Notes: generated from the letters alone by a model not told the origin. Numbered from the stretch's first letter, positions 16,658-25,952 are shown. The stretch: 64,000 bases of DNA from Chelatococcus sp. HY11 (GCF_018398335.1 NZ_JAHBRX010000002.1:620001-684000), one strand, 5' to 3'. Program-made: numbers and translations.

Positions 16658-17839
16658 ATGGCTTCAATACCGCTTCGGCATGGCATGTTTCTCCCGCCAA
16701 TCCATCCGAACAAGGAGAACCCGACCCTCGCCATCCAACGCGACATGGAGCTTGTGGAACATCTCGATCGCCTTGGTTATGAAGAGGCGTGGATCGGTGA
16801 GCACCATTCATCCGGCGCCGAGATTATCGCTAGCCCAGAACTCTTCATCGCGGCCGTCGCGGAACGGACAAGGCGCATTCGGCTCGGCACAGGCGTCATA
16901 TCCCTACCCTATCACTCGCCGCTGACGGTGGCCAATCGCATCATCCAGCTCGATCACCAGACCCGCGGCCGTGTCATGATGGGCGTCGGCCCCGGGCTCC
17001 TGACGGCGGACGCGATGATGATGGGCATCGAGCCGGAACAGTTGCGCGACCGCATGTCCCAGGCGCTGGACGTTATTCTGCGGCTGCTCGATGGACAAAC
17101 CGTCACCGAGAAGACCGAGTGGTATAATCTGGTCGATGCACGCGTCCATCTGCTGCCCTACACGAAGCCGCATCTGGAAGTCTGTGTCGCCAGCACGCTC
17201 ACGCCATCCGGCGGGCGCAACGCGGGCAAATACGGCCTCGGCATGCTCTGCGTGGCGGCCACCAGCCCGACCGGCTTCGATGTGCTCGGCACGAACTGGC
17301 GCATTGCCAATGAGGTCGCCGCCGAGCATGGCCATGTCATGGATCGCTCGCGCCTTCGCCTCGCCGGGCTCACGCATATCGCAGAGACGCGTGAACAGGC
17401 GATCGAGAACGTCAAGTTCGGCCTGCGCCATTGGCTCGACTACCGCGAAGCCGTTAATCCGACGATCAAGCGCAAGACGCGCGGCGAGACTTTCGAGGGG
17501 CTGGTCGAGGCGGTCGTCAAGGATCACGGTGGCGTCATCGGCACGCCCGACGACCTGATCGCGAAAATCGAGCAGCTCTACGAAAAACAGGGCGAATTCG
17601 GTGCTTTCTTGCAAGTCGCGCATAATTGGGCCGACTTCGAGGCCACCAAGAAGTCATGGGAGCTGGTCGCGCGCTATGTCATTCCGCATTTCAGCGGCGC
17701 GAACCGTAATCGTGACGAGTCGCTGAAGTGGTCGATGGAGCACGGTATGGAGTATGGCTCGCGCTCGGCAGTCGCCCAGCGTAAAATGTTCGAGAAGCAC
17801 GAGGCCGAACAGCAAGCCAAGCAATCCCGCAAGGACTGA
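16658..17839 (+). CDS. LLM class flavin-dependent oxidoreductase (luciferase-like, limonene monooxygenase type)
   Basis: The 393-residue protein has RHGMFLPPIHP, the ELVEHLDRLGYEEAWIGEHH strand-helix, LGTGVISLPYHSPLTVANRIIQLDHQTRGRVMMGVGPG and a long C-terminal tail rich in charged residues. These blocks place it with alkanal/limonene-1,2-monooxygenase-like members of the luciferase superfamily, which use reduced flavin and O2. It is a different subgroup from the NtaA-type protein at 13754. It is the first gene of a long operon with two SDRs and a full Liv-type importer, downstream of two candidate operators. Confidence 0.9.
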   Translation: MASIPLRHGMFLPPIHPNKENPTLAIQRDMELVEHLDRLGYEEAWIGEHHSSGAEIIASPELFIAAVAERTRRIRLGTGVISLPYHSPLTVANRIIQLDHQTRGRVMMGVGPGLLTADAMMMGIEPEQLRDRMSQALDVILRLLDGQTVTEKTEWYNLVDARVHLLPYTKPHLEVCVASTLTPSGGRNAGKYGLGMLCVAATSPTGFDVLGTNWRIANEVAAEHGHVMDRSRLRLAGLTHIAETREQAIENVKFGLRHWLDYREAVNPTIKRKTRGETFEGLVEAVVKDHGGVIGTPDDLIAKIEQLYEKQGEFGAFLQVAHNWADFEATKKSWELVARYVIPHFSGANRNRDESLKWSMEHGMEYGSRSAVAQRKMFEKHEAEQQAKQSRKD

Positions 17840-17877
17840 GCGCAGACCATCTCCCAGGCTGAGTTGAAGGGCACTCA

Positions 17878-18627
17878 ATGCGCGACTTAGACAGGCGAGT
17901 GGCAGTCATAACGGGTGCCGCGTCTGGCATTGGTCTTGGCATGGTGCGGGTCTTCACTGCCGCGGGCTTTCAGGTCGCGATGTGCGATATTCGGAATGCG
18001 GAACTCGATGCTGTCTTCGGCCGTGTCGACATCCTCGCGAACAACGCCGGCGTGCTGCTGCGCGGCCGCACTGTAGAAGATGTACCGCTTGCAGACTGGA
18101 AGTGGATTGTCGGCGTCAACCTGTATGGTCCAATCAACGGGATTGAGTTTTTCCTGCCGCGGATAAGGCGTCACGGGCAAGGTGGTCATATCGTCAATAC
18201 AGCGTCGATCAGCGGCTTTCTCGTCGCCCCCGGTCGCCTCACCGCACCTTACCAGGCGACAAAATTCACGCTCGTTGCCTTATCGGAAGCGCTCCTGTCA
18301 GATCTTGCCGAAACTGGCATAGGCGTGTCCGTACTCGCGCCGGCAGGCGTGAAGACAAGCATATATCAGTCGGGCGAAGCGCGGCCGGCGCGTTTCGAGG
18401 GTCACTCGCCCGCGTTTCCCACTCCGGATACGATCAGCGAAGGGGTGGAGCCCGATGACATCGCACGTCGCGTGCTCGCGGCCATCCATAGCAGCGCGTT
18501 TTGTATCTTCACCCATGAAGATATGCGCCCATGGATGGAGGCACGTCACCGGCGAATGATGCAGGCCTATGACAAGTCTGTCCCTCCGGCAGCGCACGCC
18601 TTGTCCTCCTCGGGAGGAGTGGGATGA
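17878..18627 (+). CDS. Short-chain dehydrogenase with an internal deletion
   Basis: A 249-residue SDR with TGAASGIG (nucleotide binding), NNAG, catalytic serine in VNTASISG and YQATK. Between the second beta strand (AMCDIRNAELDAV) and FGRVDILANNAG only a few residues remain, whereas classical SDRs have roughly 45-50 there, including strand C, helix C, strand D and the adenine-contacting aspartate. The C-terminus is full length. The frame is intact, so this is either an in-frame deletion that weakens cofactor binding or a degenerate copy. It overlaps the next SDR by ATGA. Confidence 0.8.
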   Translation: MRDLDRRVAVITGAASGIGLGMVRVFTAAGFQVAMCDIRNAELDAVFGRVDILANNAGVLLRGRTVEDVPLADWKWIVGVNLYGPINGIEFFLPRIRRHGQGGHIVNTASISGFLVAPGRLTAPYQATKFTLVALSEALLSDLAETGIGVSVLAPAGVKTSIYQSGEARPARFEGHSPAFPTPDTISEGVEPDDIARRVLAAIHSSAFCIFTHEDMRPWMEARHRRMMQAYDKSVPPAAHALSSSGGVG

Positions 18628-19496
18628 CCCACGAGGCAGCGGCTCCGGACAAGGGCTTCCCTGTCGCCCTCGTCACCGGCGGCGGACGCGGCATCGGTCG
18701 CGCGACAAGCCTCGCGCTCGCCAAAGCGGGATTTGATCTCGTTGTGCTGGATCGCCTTGATGATGATGCGTCGCGCGCATGCGTGGAGGAGATCCGCAGC
18801 TGCGGTCGGCAGGCACATCTTCTCATCGGCGATATTGCGAAGGTTGAGCATCACGCTGATCTGGCTGAGGCGGTTTTTTCCGTGTTCGGCACCGTAGACT
18901 GTCTTGTCAACAATGCCGGCGTGACAGCAGATCCCCGCGGTATCGATCTCTTCGATATTCCCGTCGAGAGTTTCGATCGGGTGCTCGATGTGAACCTGCG
19001 TGGCACTTTCTTTCTGACCCAGCAGATCGCCAAGCGGATGGCGGCGGCCTCACCATCGGCGGCCTCACCATCGGCGGATCACCATCGCAGTATCATCACA
19101 ATTACATCCGCAGCTGTCGGCCGGGCCAGGATAGACTCTCCTGAATACGCGATCTCCAAGACAGCGTTGTCGCTGGTCGCCCAGTGCTTTGCACTCAAAC
19201 TGGCAGAATATGGCATAGCGACCTACGAGATACGCCCCGGCGTCATCCGGACGGACCTTAACCGCGATCTCTGGGATCAGCTCGACACCATCGCTCAATC
19301 CGCAGGCTTTCCGATGCCACGGGCAGGCTTGCCGACAGAGGTCGCGCAGGCCGTCGCGGCCCTCGCATCCGGCGCCATGCCTTATGCGACGGGCGATCGC
19401 ATCTACATCGACGGCGGCGGCCACATTCCGCGCTCCACCATTCCACCGCCCGCTCGCAACGAGACGCAGCCATCGCATCGCGAAAGCGCGATGTGA
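18624..19496 (+). CDS. Short-chain dehydrogenase/reductase (FabG-like) with a repeat-encoded insertion
   Basis: The 290-residue protein has TGGGRGIG, LIGDIAK, LVNNAGV, catalytic serine in ITITSAAVG, YAISK and a C-terminal GDRIYIDGGGHIPRS. It is an NAD(P)-dependent alcohol/ketone oxidoreductase. Before the catalytic strand there is a low-complexity insert (AAASPSAASPSADHH) encoded by a 15-bp tandem repeat. Its ATG overlaps the stop of the preceding SDR (ATGA), which suggests translational coupling. Likely substrates are the alcohol or ketone intermediates of the local pathway. Confidence 0.88.
   Translation: MTHEAAAPDKGFPVALVTGGGRGIGRATSLALAKAGFDLVVLDRLDDDASRACVEEIRSCGRQAHLLIGDIAKVEHHADLAEAVFSVFGTVDCLVNNAGVTADPRGIDLFDIPVESFDRVLDVNLRGTFFLTQQIAKRMAAASPSAASPSADHHRSIITITSAAVGRARIDSPEYAISKTALSLVAQCFALKLAEYGIATYEIRPGVIRTDLNRDLWDQLDTIAQSAGFPMPRAGLPTEVAQAVAALASGAMPYATGDRIYIDGGGHIPRSTIPPPARNETQPSHRESAM
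19044..19087 (+). repeat. 15-bp tandem repeat inside the second SDR gene
   Basis: Two exact copies of GCGGCCTCACCATCG (19044-19058 and 19059-19073) are followed by a 14-base degenerate third copy (19074-19087). It encodes the SAASPSA stretch. Copy-number change by slippage would usually stay in frame because the unit is 15 bases. Confidence 0.8.
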
Positions 19497-19547
19497 TTAC
19501 CCGAGCCGATACAATGACGACCAAAATATAACCAAGGGGACGTAAGA

Positions 19548-20711
19548 ATGACGAGGTATAGATCAACACTCGCCGCCGCGTTCGCCATGGCGGCCTGTTT
19601 CGGTGGAATGCCCGCCTATGCCGAAGACGTGGTGACGATCGGCATCATCAGTGCCACGACCGGCCCCATGGCGGCACCCGGCTCGTACCAGATCAACGGC
19701 TTCAAGCTCGCCGAGGAGGACATCAACAAGGCAGGCGGCGTGAAGATCGGGGACAAGACCTATAAGGTCGCGCTCAAGATTTACGACTCCCGCTGCAATG
19801 TCGCCGAGGGCGCGGCGATCATGGAGCGCCTCGCGAGTGTCGACAAAGTGCCTGTCGCCCTCGGCGAGCTGTGCACGCCCGTCGCCGCCGCGGAGGCCCC
19901 TATCGCCCAGGATTACAAGGTGCCGCTGATCCTGACGGTGCCGACCGCCGACAACCTGACGACCCAGGGCAATCCCTATCTGTTCCGCGTCAATGCGCCG
20001 AATGCGGCGCAAAATCGCATGATCGTCGACTTCATTGTCGAGAAGAACTTGAGCCCCGTTGCCGAGCTCACGTTCAACAATGATACGGGCAGGGGCGCTG
20101 TGGCCGGCCGACGCGCGATCCTGCCGGAGACAATCAAGTCCGGCTATATCGGCTTCTACAATGTCGGCGAAGTTGATTTCTCAAGTCATATCACAAACAT
20201 TCGCAACTCCGGCGCCAAGGCCATCGTGCTCGGCATGGATGAGGAAGCAGGAGCGCTCGCCATCAAGCAGATCCGCGATGCGGGCCTCGATGTACAACTC
20301 ATCGGGACGCTCGCGATGGATTCGGACCGCTTTCTACACCGCTTGAGCGCTGATCATGTCGCTGGAATGGTCCAGGGCTCCGCCTTCGCGCTAACCGCTC
20401 CCGGCGAGAAGGCCAGGATCTTCACGGAGGCCTACAAAGCTCGCTTCGGCGCCGAGACCCATGCCTTCGCCGCCCAATCCTACGATGGGCTCATGGTCGC
20501 CATTGAGGCCATGAAAAAGGCAGGCACCGTCACCGACGGAGAAGCGATCCGGAATGCGTTGGTCAGCGTCGACTACAAGGGCGTGACCGGCGATCTGAAA
20601 TTCGACAAGAACAACCAGGCCGCTCCGCTGTTCTATGTCACCCAGTGGTGCAAGGACGGCACGCGCAAGATAGCCTTGCCGCAAGCTCTCGCCGCGGCTT
20701 GCAGCAGCTGA
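19548..20711 (+). CDS. Branched-chain-amino-acid-type ABC substrate-binding protein (second copy)
   Basis: A 387-residue periplasmic binding protein with signal peptide MTRYRSTLAAAFAMAACFGG...AYAEDV and the mature start VTIGIISATTGPMAAPGS. It is closely related along its length to the copy at 11630. Its gene is followed directly by permease and ATPase genes, so it is the cognate receptor of this Liv-type importer. A purine-rich AAGGGGACGT ribosome-binding site precedes the ATG. LivK-like proteins also bind aromatic acids and urea, so the ligand need not be an amino acid. Confidence 0.9.
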   Translation: MTRYRSTLAAAFAMAACFGGMPAYAEDVVTIGIISATTGPMAAPGSYQINGFKLAEEDINKAGGVKIGDKTYKVALKIYDSRCNVAEGAAIMERLASVDKVPVALGELCTPVAAAEAPIAQDYKVPLILTVPTADNLTTQGNPYLFRVNAPNAAQNRMIVDFIVEKNLSPVAELTFNNDTGRGAVAGRRAILPETIKSGYIGFYNVGEVDFSSHITNIRNSGAKAIVLGMDEEAGALAIKQIRDAGLDVQLIGTLAMDSDRFLHRLSADHVAGMVQGSAFALTAPGEKARIFTEAYKARFGAETHAFAAQSYDGLMVAIEAMKKAGTVTDGEAIRNALVSVDYKGVTGDLKFDKNNQAAPLFYVTQWCKDGTRKIALPQALAAACSS

Positions 20712-20745
20712 CCGCATAAAATTTCCAGGATTGGAGTGAAAAGGC

Positions 20746-21618
20746 ATGTTGGCCTTTGCCGAACAGGGCATGAACGGACTGATGATGGGGGCCATTTATG
20801 CCCTGTTCGCGCTCGGAATGGTGCTGATCTACGGTGTCATGCACGTTCTCAATTTTTCCCACGGCGTTCTTTTCATGGCAGGCGCCTATGTCTGCCAGGT
20901 CATATTTGCGCAACTGACCGGGAATTACTTCGTCGCGATACTCGGGTCCATGCTCGTATTGGCTCTGGTCGGCTGCCTGCTCGAAAAAGGCATTTTCCAG
21001 CACCTGCGCGGCAGCCTGAGCATGCAGATCGTCGCCTCGATGGGGCTGATCATGATCGTGCAGAACAGCATTATCTACTTCTTCGGACCGCTCGCGCTAC
21101 ATATGCGCGTCGAAACTGTCGAAAGTAAGATAAGACTGGGGCCGTTGAGCTTTACGGCCCAGCATTTCGTGATCATCGGCGTGGCACTGGTTGCCGTTGT
21201 CAGCCTTGATCTCTTCCTGCGCCACACGCGGCTCGGCACGGCCCTGCGCGCGACCAGCCAAAACCTGGAAGCCGCGCGGGTGGTTGGGGTAAATCCCGAC
21301 AGCATCTTCCTGATGACGTTCGCGCTCGCCACCGCGCTCGCCGCGTTGGCCGGCGCGCTACTTGGCCCGCTCTTCCTCATCTCGCCGGCAATGGGGGACC
21401 TGCCTCTCTTGAAAGGCCTCACGGCCATTGTGCTAGGCGGCATGGGCAGCGTCCCGGGCGCGATCGTCGGTGGATTTCTGATCGGGGTCCTCGAGGCGCA
21501 GGCCACGCTCGTGCTGCCGACGGACTACCGTGACGCGGTGGTCTTTGCCGCCCTCATCGGCATTCTCCTCTTCCGCCCCTATGGTCTGTTCGGCAAGCGG
21601 GAGCGTGGTGAGCCATGA
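20746..21618 (+). CDS. livH: Branched-chain-amino-acid-type ABC permease LivH-like
   Basis: A 290-residue membrane protein with the LivH start MNGLMMGAIYALFALGMVLIYGVMHVLNFSHG and a late GLTAIVLGGMGSVPGAIVGGFLIGVLEA loop that contacts the ATPase. It forms one half of the transmembrane channel. It is 34 bases after the binding protein and its stop overlaps the LivM start (ATGA). The name refers to the family; the transported compound is likely the pathway substrate rather than leucine. Confidence 0.92.
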   Translation: MLAFAEQGMNGLMMGAIYALFALGMVLIYGVMHVLNFSHGVLFMAGAYVCQVIFAQLTGNYFVAILGSMLVLALVGCLLEKGIFQHLRGSLSMQIVASMGLIMIVQNSIIYFFGPLALHMRVETVESKIRLGPLSFTAQHFVIIGVALVAVVSLDLFLRHTRLGTALRATSQNLEAARVVGVNPDSIFLMTFALATALAALAGALLGPLFLISPAMGDLPLLKGLTAIVLGGMGSVPGAIVGGFLIGVLEAQATLVLPTDYRDAVVFAALIGILLFRPYGLFGKRERGEP

Positions 21619-22625
21619 AGTCCATGAAGCTTCTCGCGCTGGTTGCCGCGATCATCCTCGCGGCTCTCATCCCAGTGCTACTGCCGGACCAGCCCTATAT
21701 CGTGAACACGCTCACCCTGACACTGTGCGCGATCATCCCGGCTATCGGCCTTAACCTGCTCTATGGCCAGGCAGGCTTACTGTCACTTGGGCATATGGCC
21801 TTCACAGGCGTCGGTGGCTATACGGCCGCGCTTCTGATGAAGAACGCGGGATGGGCGCTGCCGGAAGCGATGCTCGCCGCAGCGATCGTCGCGGGCTTCG
21901 CAGGTTTGCTCGTCGGCATCCCCTGCCTCAGGCTGCGCAGCCACTTCTTCGTCATCGTGACGCTGGGCGTCGGGATGATCCTCTATACGTTCTTCAACAA
22001 CCTCGACGGGATTACCGGCGGCGCGCAAGGTCTACCTGGTGTTCCCCGACCGCGGCCCCTGTCTATCGGCGACTTCACCATCGAATTCCGGACGCCTCGA
22101 GGTTTCTACTGGCTCGCACTGCTGACCATGCTGGGCACCTTGTTCGTGCAGTGGCTCATCGCGCGATCCCCCTTCGGCTTCTCGCTTGATGCCATCCGCC
22201 AGGACGAGACCATGGCCGCCTCGCGGGGCGTCGACGTCTTCGCGCACAAACTCGCGGTCTTTGTCATCTCATCGGCTATCGCGGGCGTGGGTGGCGCCCT
22301 GAGTGTAACCTTCCTGCGCGTCGCGGCGCCCACGATGTTCGATCTGCACGCCAGCATGAATGTCGTCGCCATCGTGCTTGTCGGCGGGCCCGGCTATCTC
22401 GCAGGACCCATTCTCGGCGCCTTCATCTTCATTGCTTTGCCCGAGTTTTTGCGTGTTGCCGCGGAATTCCGTCTTATCGTCTTCGGCTTCGTTCTTGTCT
22501 TCATCGCGCTCTTCGCCAATCGCGGCCTGCTCGGCCTCGCCGACAGCGTCTGGTCGAAAATGAAGCGCGATCGCATGGCGGACGAGGCGCCGGGCGCGAC
22601 CCGAACCGTGAAGAGCGAGGGATAG
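21615..22625 (+). CDS. livM: Branched-chain-amino-acid-type ABC permease LivM-like
   Basis: A 336-residue membrane protein carrying LivM features: GLNLLYGQAGLLSLGHMAFTGVGGY, the FFVIVTLGVGMILYTFFNNL segment and VVAIVLVGGPGYLAGPILGAFIF near the end. It is the second channel subunit. It overlaps livH by four bases and livG follows after four bases, indicating tight operon structure. Confidence 0.92.
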   Translation: MKSMKLLALVAAIILAALIPVLLPDQPYIVNTLTLTLCAIIPAIGLNLLYGQAGLLSLGHMAFTGVGGYTAALLMKNAGWALPEAMLAAAIVAGFAGLLVGIPCLRLRSHFFVIVTLGVGMILYTFFNNLDGITGGAQGLPGVPRPRPLSIGDFTIEFRTPRGFYWLALLTMLGTLFVQWLIARSPFGFSLDAIRQDETMAASRGVDVFAHKLAVFVISSAIAGVGGALSVTFLRVAAPTMFDLHASMNVVAIVLVGGPGYLAGPILGAFIFIALPEFLRVAAEFRLIVFGFVLVFIALFANRGLLGLADSVWSKMKRDRMADEAPGATRTVKSEG

Positions 22626-22629
22626 ACCG

Positions 22630-23379
22630 ATGGCCCCAATTCTCGAGGTTTCAGCCATCGCCAAGCGCTTCGGCGGCGTTGTCGCGTTGGACGGCGCGGG
22701 CTTCAGTGTCGACAAGCCCGGCATCGTCGCCTTGATCGGTCCGAATGGCGCCGGCAAGACGACGTTGTTCGACGTGATCTGCGGCCGCCAGAGCGCCGAC
22801 AGCGGGGAAGTCCGCTTTATGGGCGAGCGCGTCGATGGCCTGCCGCCCTTCCGCCTCTCGCGCCTGGGATTTGCACGCAGCTTCCAGGAATGCAGAGTTC
22901 TGCCAGAGGCGACCTGCCTGGAGAACATGCTGTTCTCGGCGCAGGACAAGACTTTGCGCAGCGAGATCGCAGGCATTTTTCGCGGGAGCGGGCATAGCCG
23001 CGCCACCGTCGACAAGGCTCGCGAACTTCTGCGGATGGTTGGGTTGGAGCGTTTCACCAACCGGCCCGCGAGTGACCTGTCCTTCGGCCAGAAACGCCTC
23101 GTGGAGATCGCCTCGACTTTGATGGGCTCACCCAAGGTGCTGCTTCTCGACGAGCCCGCCTCGGGCGTCAACCCGACGCTGCTGAATATTCTGCATGATT
23201 TTCTGCTCGATCAGGCGCCGAAGATGGGTCTCCTGCTTGTGGTCATCGAGCACAATATGGAGTTCATCATGTCAGTCGCCGAGCGTATCGTCGTCCTGCA
23301 CCAGGGCAAAGTCCTGGAAGACGGGCCGCCGGCGGCCATTCAGGCAAGCCCGCAGGTTATCGAAGCCTATTTGAGCTGA
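22630..23379 (+). CDS. livG: ABC transporter ATP-binding protein LivG-like
   Basis: A 249-residue ATPase with Walker A GPNGAGKTT, the LivG-type LGFARSFQECRVLPEATCLENM Q-loop region, signature DLSFGQKRLVEIAS and Walker B VLLLDEPASGVNP. The signature begins LSFGQ rather than LSGGQ, as is common in LivG. It pairs with LivF to energise the LivHM channel. Confidence 0.92.
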   Translation: MAPILEVSAIAKRFGGVVALDGAGFSVDKPGIVALIGPNGAGKTTLFDVICGRQSADSGEVRFMGERVDGLPPFRLSRLGFARSFQECRVLPEATCLENMLFSAQDKTLRSEIAGIFRGSGHSRATVDKARELLRMVGLERFTNRPASDLSFGQKRLVEIASTLMGSPKVLLLDEPASGVNPTLLNILHDFLLDQAPKMGLLLVVIEHNMEFIMSVAERIVVLHQGKVLEDGPPAAIQASPQVIEAYLS

Positions 23380-23387
23380 GGCGCGAG

Positions 23388-24134
23388 ATGAGCGGACAAA
23401 CATCCCAACCAATACTTGCCATTCGCGATCTCAAGGCCGGGTATGGCGGCGGCCGCATGATCGTCAACGGCGTTGATATCAATGTCGCCCCAGGCGAGAT
23501 CGTCTGCGTCATCGGTCAGAACGGCGCCGGCAAGTCGACTTTGCTCAAGGGCATCGTCAACCTGATCCAGGTGCGGCAGGGTAATGTGCAACTCGACGGC
23601 AGAGATGTCACCGAGCTGCCGGCCCAGAAGCTGCTGCTCGAAGGCCTGGCCTATATCCCGCAGGGCCGCAGCATATTTCCGCGGCTGACCGTCGCGGAGA
23701 ACATCAAGATGGGCGGTTACCTCATCAAGGATCGCAACGTCCTGAAACGCCGGCATGAGGAGATGGAGACGATGTTTCCGGCGCTGGCGGAACTGCGCGG
23801 TTTGCAGGCCTCGAGTCTCTCAGGCGGCCAGCAACGGCAGCTGGAACTCGCGCGGACCCTGATGATGGATCCGAAGGTTCTGATGCTCGACGAACCCTCC
23901 ATCGGGCTCGCGCCGCGCATCGTCGATCAGGTTTTCACGGTTTTGCGCGACCTCGCCAAGCTTGGAAAATCTGTTCTGATGGTGGAGCAGAATGTTCGCA
24001 AGGCGTTGGCCGCAGCCGACCGCGGCTACGTCCTTGAACTGGGCAAGGTTCGTCTTGAAGACCGCGCGCAGGCGCTTCTCGAAGACGAGCGCGTCGCGCA
24101 GCTTTATATGGGAATGCGTCCGAACGCTGCCTAG
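23388..24134 (+). CDS. livF: ABC transporter ATP-binding protein LivF-like
   Basis: A 248-residue ATPase with GQNGAGKST, AYIPQGRSIFPRLTVAENIKMG, SLSGGQQRQLELARTLMMDPKVLMLDEPSIGLAP and the closing VLELGKVRLEDRAQ. This is the standard LivF pattern. It is the last gene of the operon that begins at 16658; a hairpin lies about 60 bases downstream. Confidence 0.92.
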   Translation: MSGQTSQPILAIRDLKAGYGGGRMIVNGVDINVAPGEIVCVIGQNGAGKSTLLKGIVNLIQVRQGNVQLDGRDVTELPAQKLLLEGLAYIPQGRSIFPRLTVAENIKMGGYLIKDRNVLKRRHEEMETMFPALAELRGLQASSLSGGQQRQLELARTLMMDPKVLMLDEPSIGLAPRIVDQVFTVLRDLAKLGKSVLMVEQNVRKALAAADRGYVLELGKVRLEDRAQALLEDERVAQLYMGMRPNAA

Positions 24135-24190
24135 CGAATGGGATAATCACGACCAGGGCGGCGGGCGGATGCCGACAATGAGCCTCCCCT

Positions 24191-24222
24191 ATTTCGCTCA
24201 GGCGAAGTGTCCCGAGCGAAAT
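24191..24222. terminator. Inverted repeat between livF and the acyl-CoA ligase gene
   Basis: ATTTCGCTC (24191-24199) and GAGCGAAAT (24214-24222) form a perfect 9-bp stem around a 14-base loop. It is placed between two convergent genes (livF and the ligase), where a bidirectional terminator is expected, but no long T-run follows. Confidence 0.4.
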
Positions 24223-24285
24223 GCCAGCATTCCTTACAGCATGAACCGATGTACTGATCGCATCGCGGTTTCCCCAAGACGCGTT

Positions 24286-25851
24286 TTATGACGCGCTGGG
24301 TTCATGAGGCAGGAGGCCCCGCAATTCCCTGCGTAAGACCTTGCCCATGCTATTGCGAGGCAGCTTCTCGACAAAGATAAACTCTTTCGGCACCTTGTAA
24401 CGGGAAAGCTTACTCCGGCAAACATCGGCCAGTTCATCCGCACTGACCGTTGCGCCTTGACGCAGTCCGACGAAGGCGGCGACAGCCTCCCCCCAGTAGG
24501 CGTGGGGGATACTCGTCACAGCGCATTCAGCCACGGCGGGATGCGCAAGTAGAACTTCCTCGATTTCGCGGGGGTAGATGTTCTCGCCGCCCGAAATGAT
24601 CATGTCATTCTTGCGATCGACCAGGTAGAGATAGCCTTCTTCATCGATGCGGGCTAGGTCCCCGCTGATAAACCAGCCATCGCGGAACGATTGGTCTGTT
24701 TGTTCGGGGAGGTTAAGATAGCCTGAAAACATATAGGGCGAGGCAATCGCGAGCTCGCCGACCTCGTCAATACCCGCCTGCCGCCCGTCCTCGGTGATCA
24801 CCTTAAGGCGCGTCAAGGGAAGCGGTAGGCCGACACAGGCGATCTTTCTCAGCTGATCCTGGGGTCGCAGACATGATGTTACGCCCGCCTCGGTCGAACC
24901 ATAGCGCTCGTAGAGCTTGCCCTCGCCGAAATAGGCGATCGCTTCCTCTTTCAGCGCCTGCGACAGTGGCGCCGTGCCGGATGCGACGGTCCGCAGCGAG
25001 CGCGTGTCGAACTGGCTGGCCTTGCTGCCGAGATTGCGCAGGGCGGCGAGGTGCGTCGGAACCATATAGGCCGACGTAGCCTGTAGACGCGTAATTGCTG
25101 CAAGCAGGGTCTCGATGTTGAACTTACCGAGAATTTCGACAGTGCCGCCGAAGAATACTGGCGCCAGAGCCATGAGAAGGCCTGCACCGTGGAACATCGG
25201 GGTCGTGGCCACGGCACGATCGTCCGGCGTGTAACTGCCATGCTCCGTCGCCAGGCAAAAGGCGGAGAGCACACGGCTTCGATGAGAAAGCAACACGCCC
25301 TTGGGGCGTCCGGTCGCTCCGGATGTGTAGGGAATACTGAAAATATCAGTCTCACTGACCTCGACAGGACACAGCCTTGTCGAGGATCGGGCGAGCAGTT
25401 CCTCATAGGGCCCACCGAGTGAAATGATGCGCTCAACGCTCGGCGGGACGGAGGCTCGCGCCTTTTCCTCAAGCGCGGGATCAACAAAAAGCACCCGCGC
25501 TGCGGAATCCTCGCAGATGAAGCGAATTTCCGGCTCGGAGGCAACCGGGCCGATGGCTGCCGTGGCAACGCCCGCAGAGGACAGGCCGGCGATGATCTCC
25601 ATGTATTCGAGGCAATTCGGCGAAAGGATCGCGGCGCGATCACCGTGGCGCAGCCCCAGCCCGGCATGCGCGAGATTGGCAACCCGGTCAATCCGCTCGA
25701 TCAGCGCCGCGAAGGTGAGACGCCGCTCCCCCGCGATGATCGCCGTCTTCGACGGTGTTCTTCCGGCAGCTGCCCGAATGCCGTCGGCAACGATCATTCC
25801 CTTGGCGGACCCGCTACGAACATCGGAGAACGGAGTGTGCGAATGCATCAT
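24286..25851 (-). CDS. Acyl-CoA ligase (AMP-binding, class I adenylate-forming)
   Basis: The 521-residue enzyme activates a carboxylic acid to its CoA thioester through an acyl-adenylate. It has the P-loop-like YTSGATGRPKGV, LYERYGSTEAG, the SGDLARIDEEGYLYLVDRKNDMIISGGENIYP hinge region and the catalytic lysine in NSMGKVLRREL. These are the A3, A5, A7-A8 and A10 motifs in order. Substrate is not predictable; medium-chain or aromatic acids are common. In context it could activate the acid produced after ring opening. Cluster palindrome site E lies about 100 bases upstream of its start. Confidence 0.9.
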   Translation of the reverse strand: MMHSHTPFSDVRSGSAKGMIVADGIRAAAGRTPSKTAIIAGERRLTFAALIERIDRVANLAHAGLGLRHGDRAAILSPNCLEYMEIIAGLSSAGVATAAIGPVASEPEIRFICEDSAARVLFVDPALEEKARASVPPSVERIISLGGPYEELLARSSTRLCPVEVSETDIFSIPYTSGATGRPKGVLLSHRSRVLSAFCLATEHGSYTPDDRAVATTPMFHGAGLLMALAPVFFGGTVEILGKFNIETLLAAITRLQATSAYMVPTHLAALRNLGSKASQFDTRSLRTVASGTAPLSQALKEEAIAYFGEGKLYERYGSTEAGVTSCLRPQDQLRKIACVGLPLPLTRLKVITEDGRQAGIDEVGELAIASPYMFSGYLNLPEQTDQSFRDGWFISGDLARIDEEGYLYLVDRKNDMIISGGENIYPREIEEVLLAHPAVAECAVTSIPHAYWGEAVAAFVGLRQGATVSADELADVCRSKLSRYKVPKEFIFVEKLPRNSMGKVLRRELRGLLPHEPSAS

Positions 25852-25952
25852 GTTCCACTCTTCACCCAGACCATGATCGTACCGAGCATCTGCTTGATAG
25901 ACCGTAGATTGCTCGCTGACGCATGATCATGCCGCAGGGTGCAAAACTTCGT

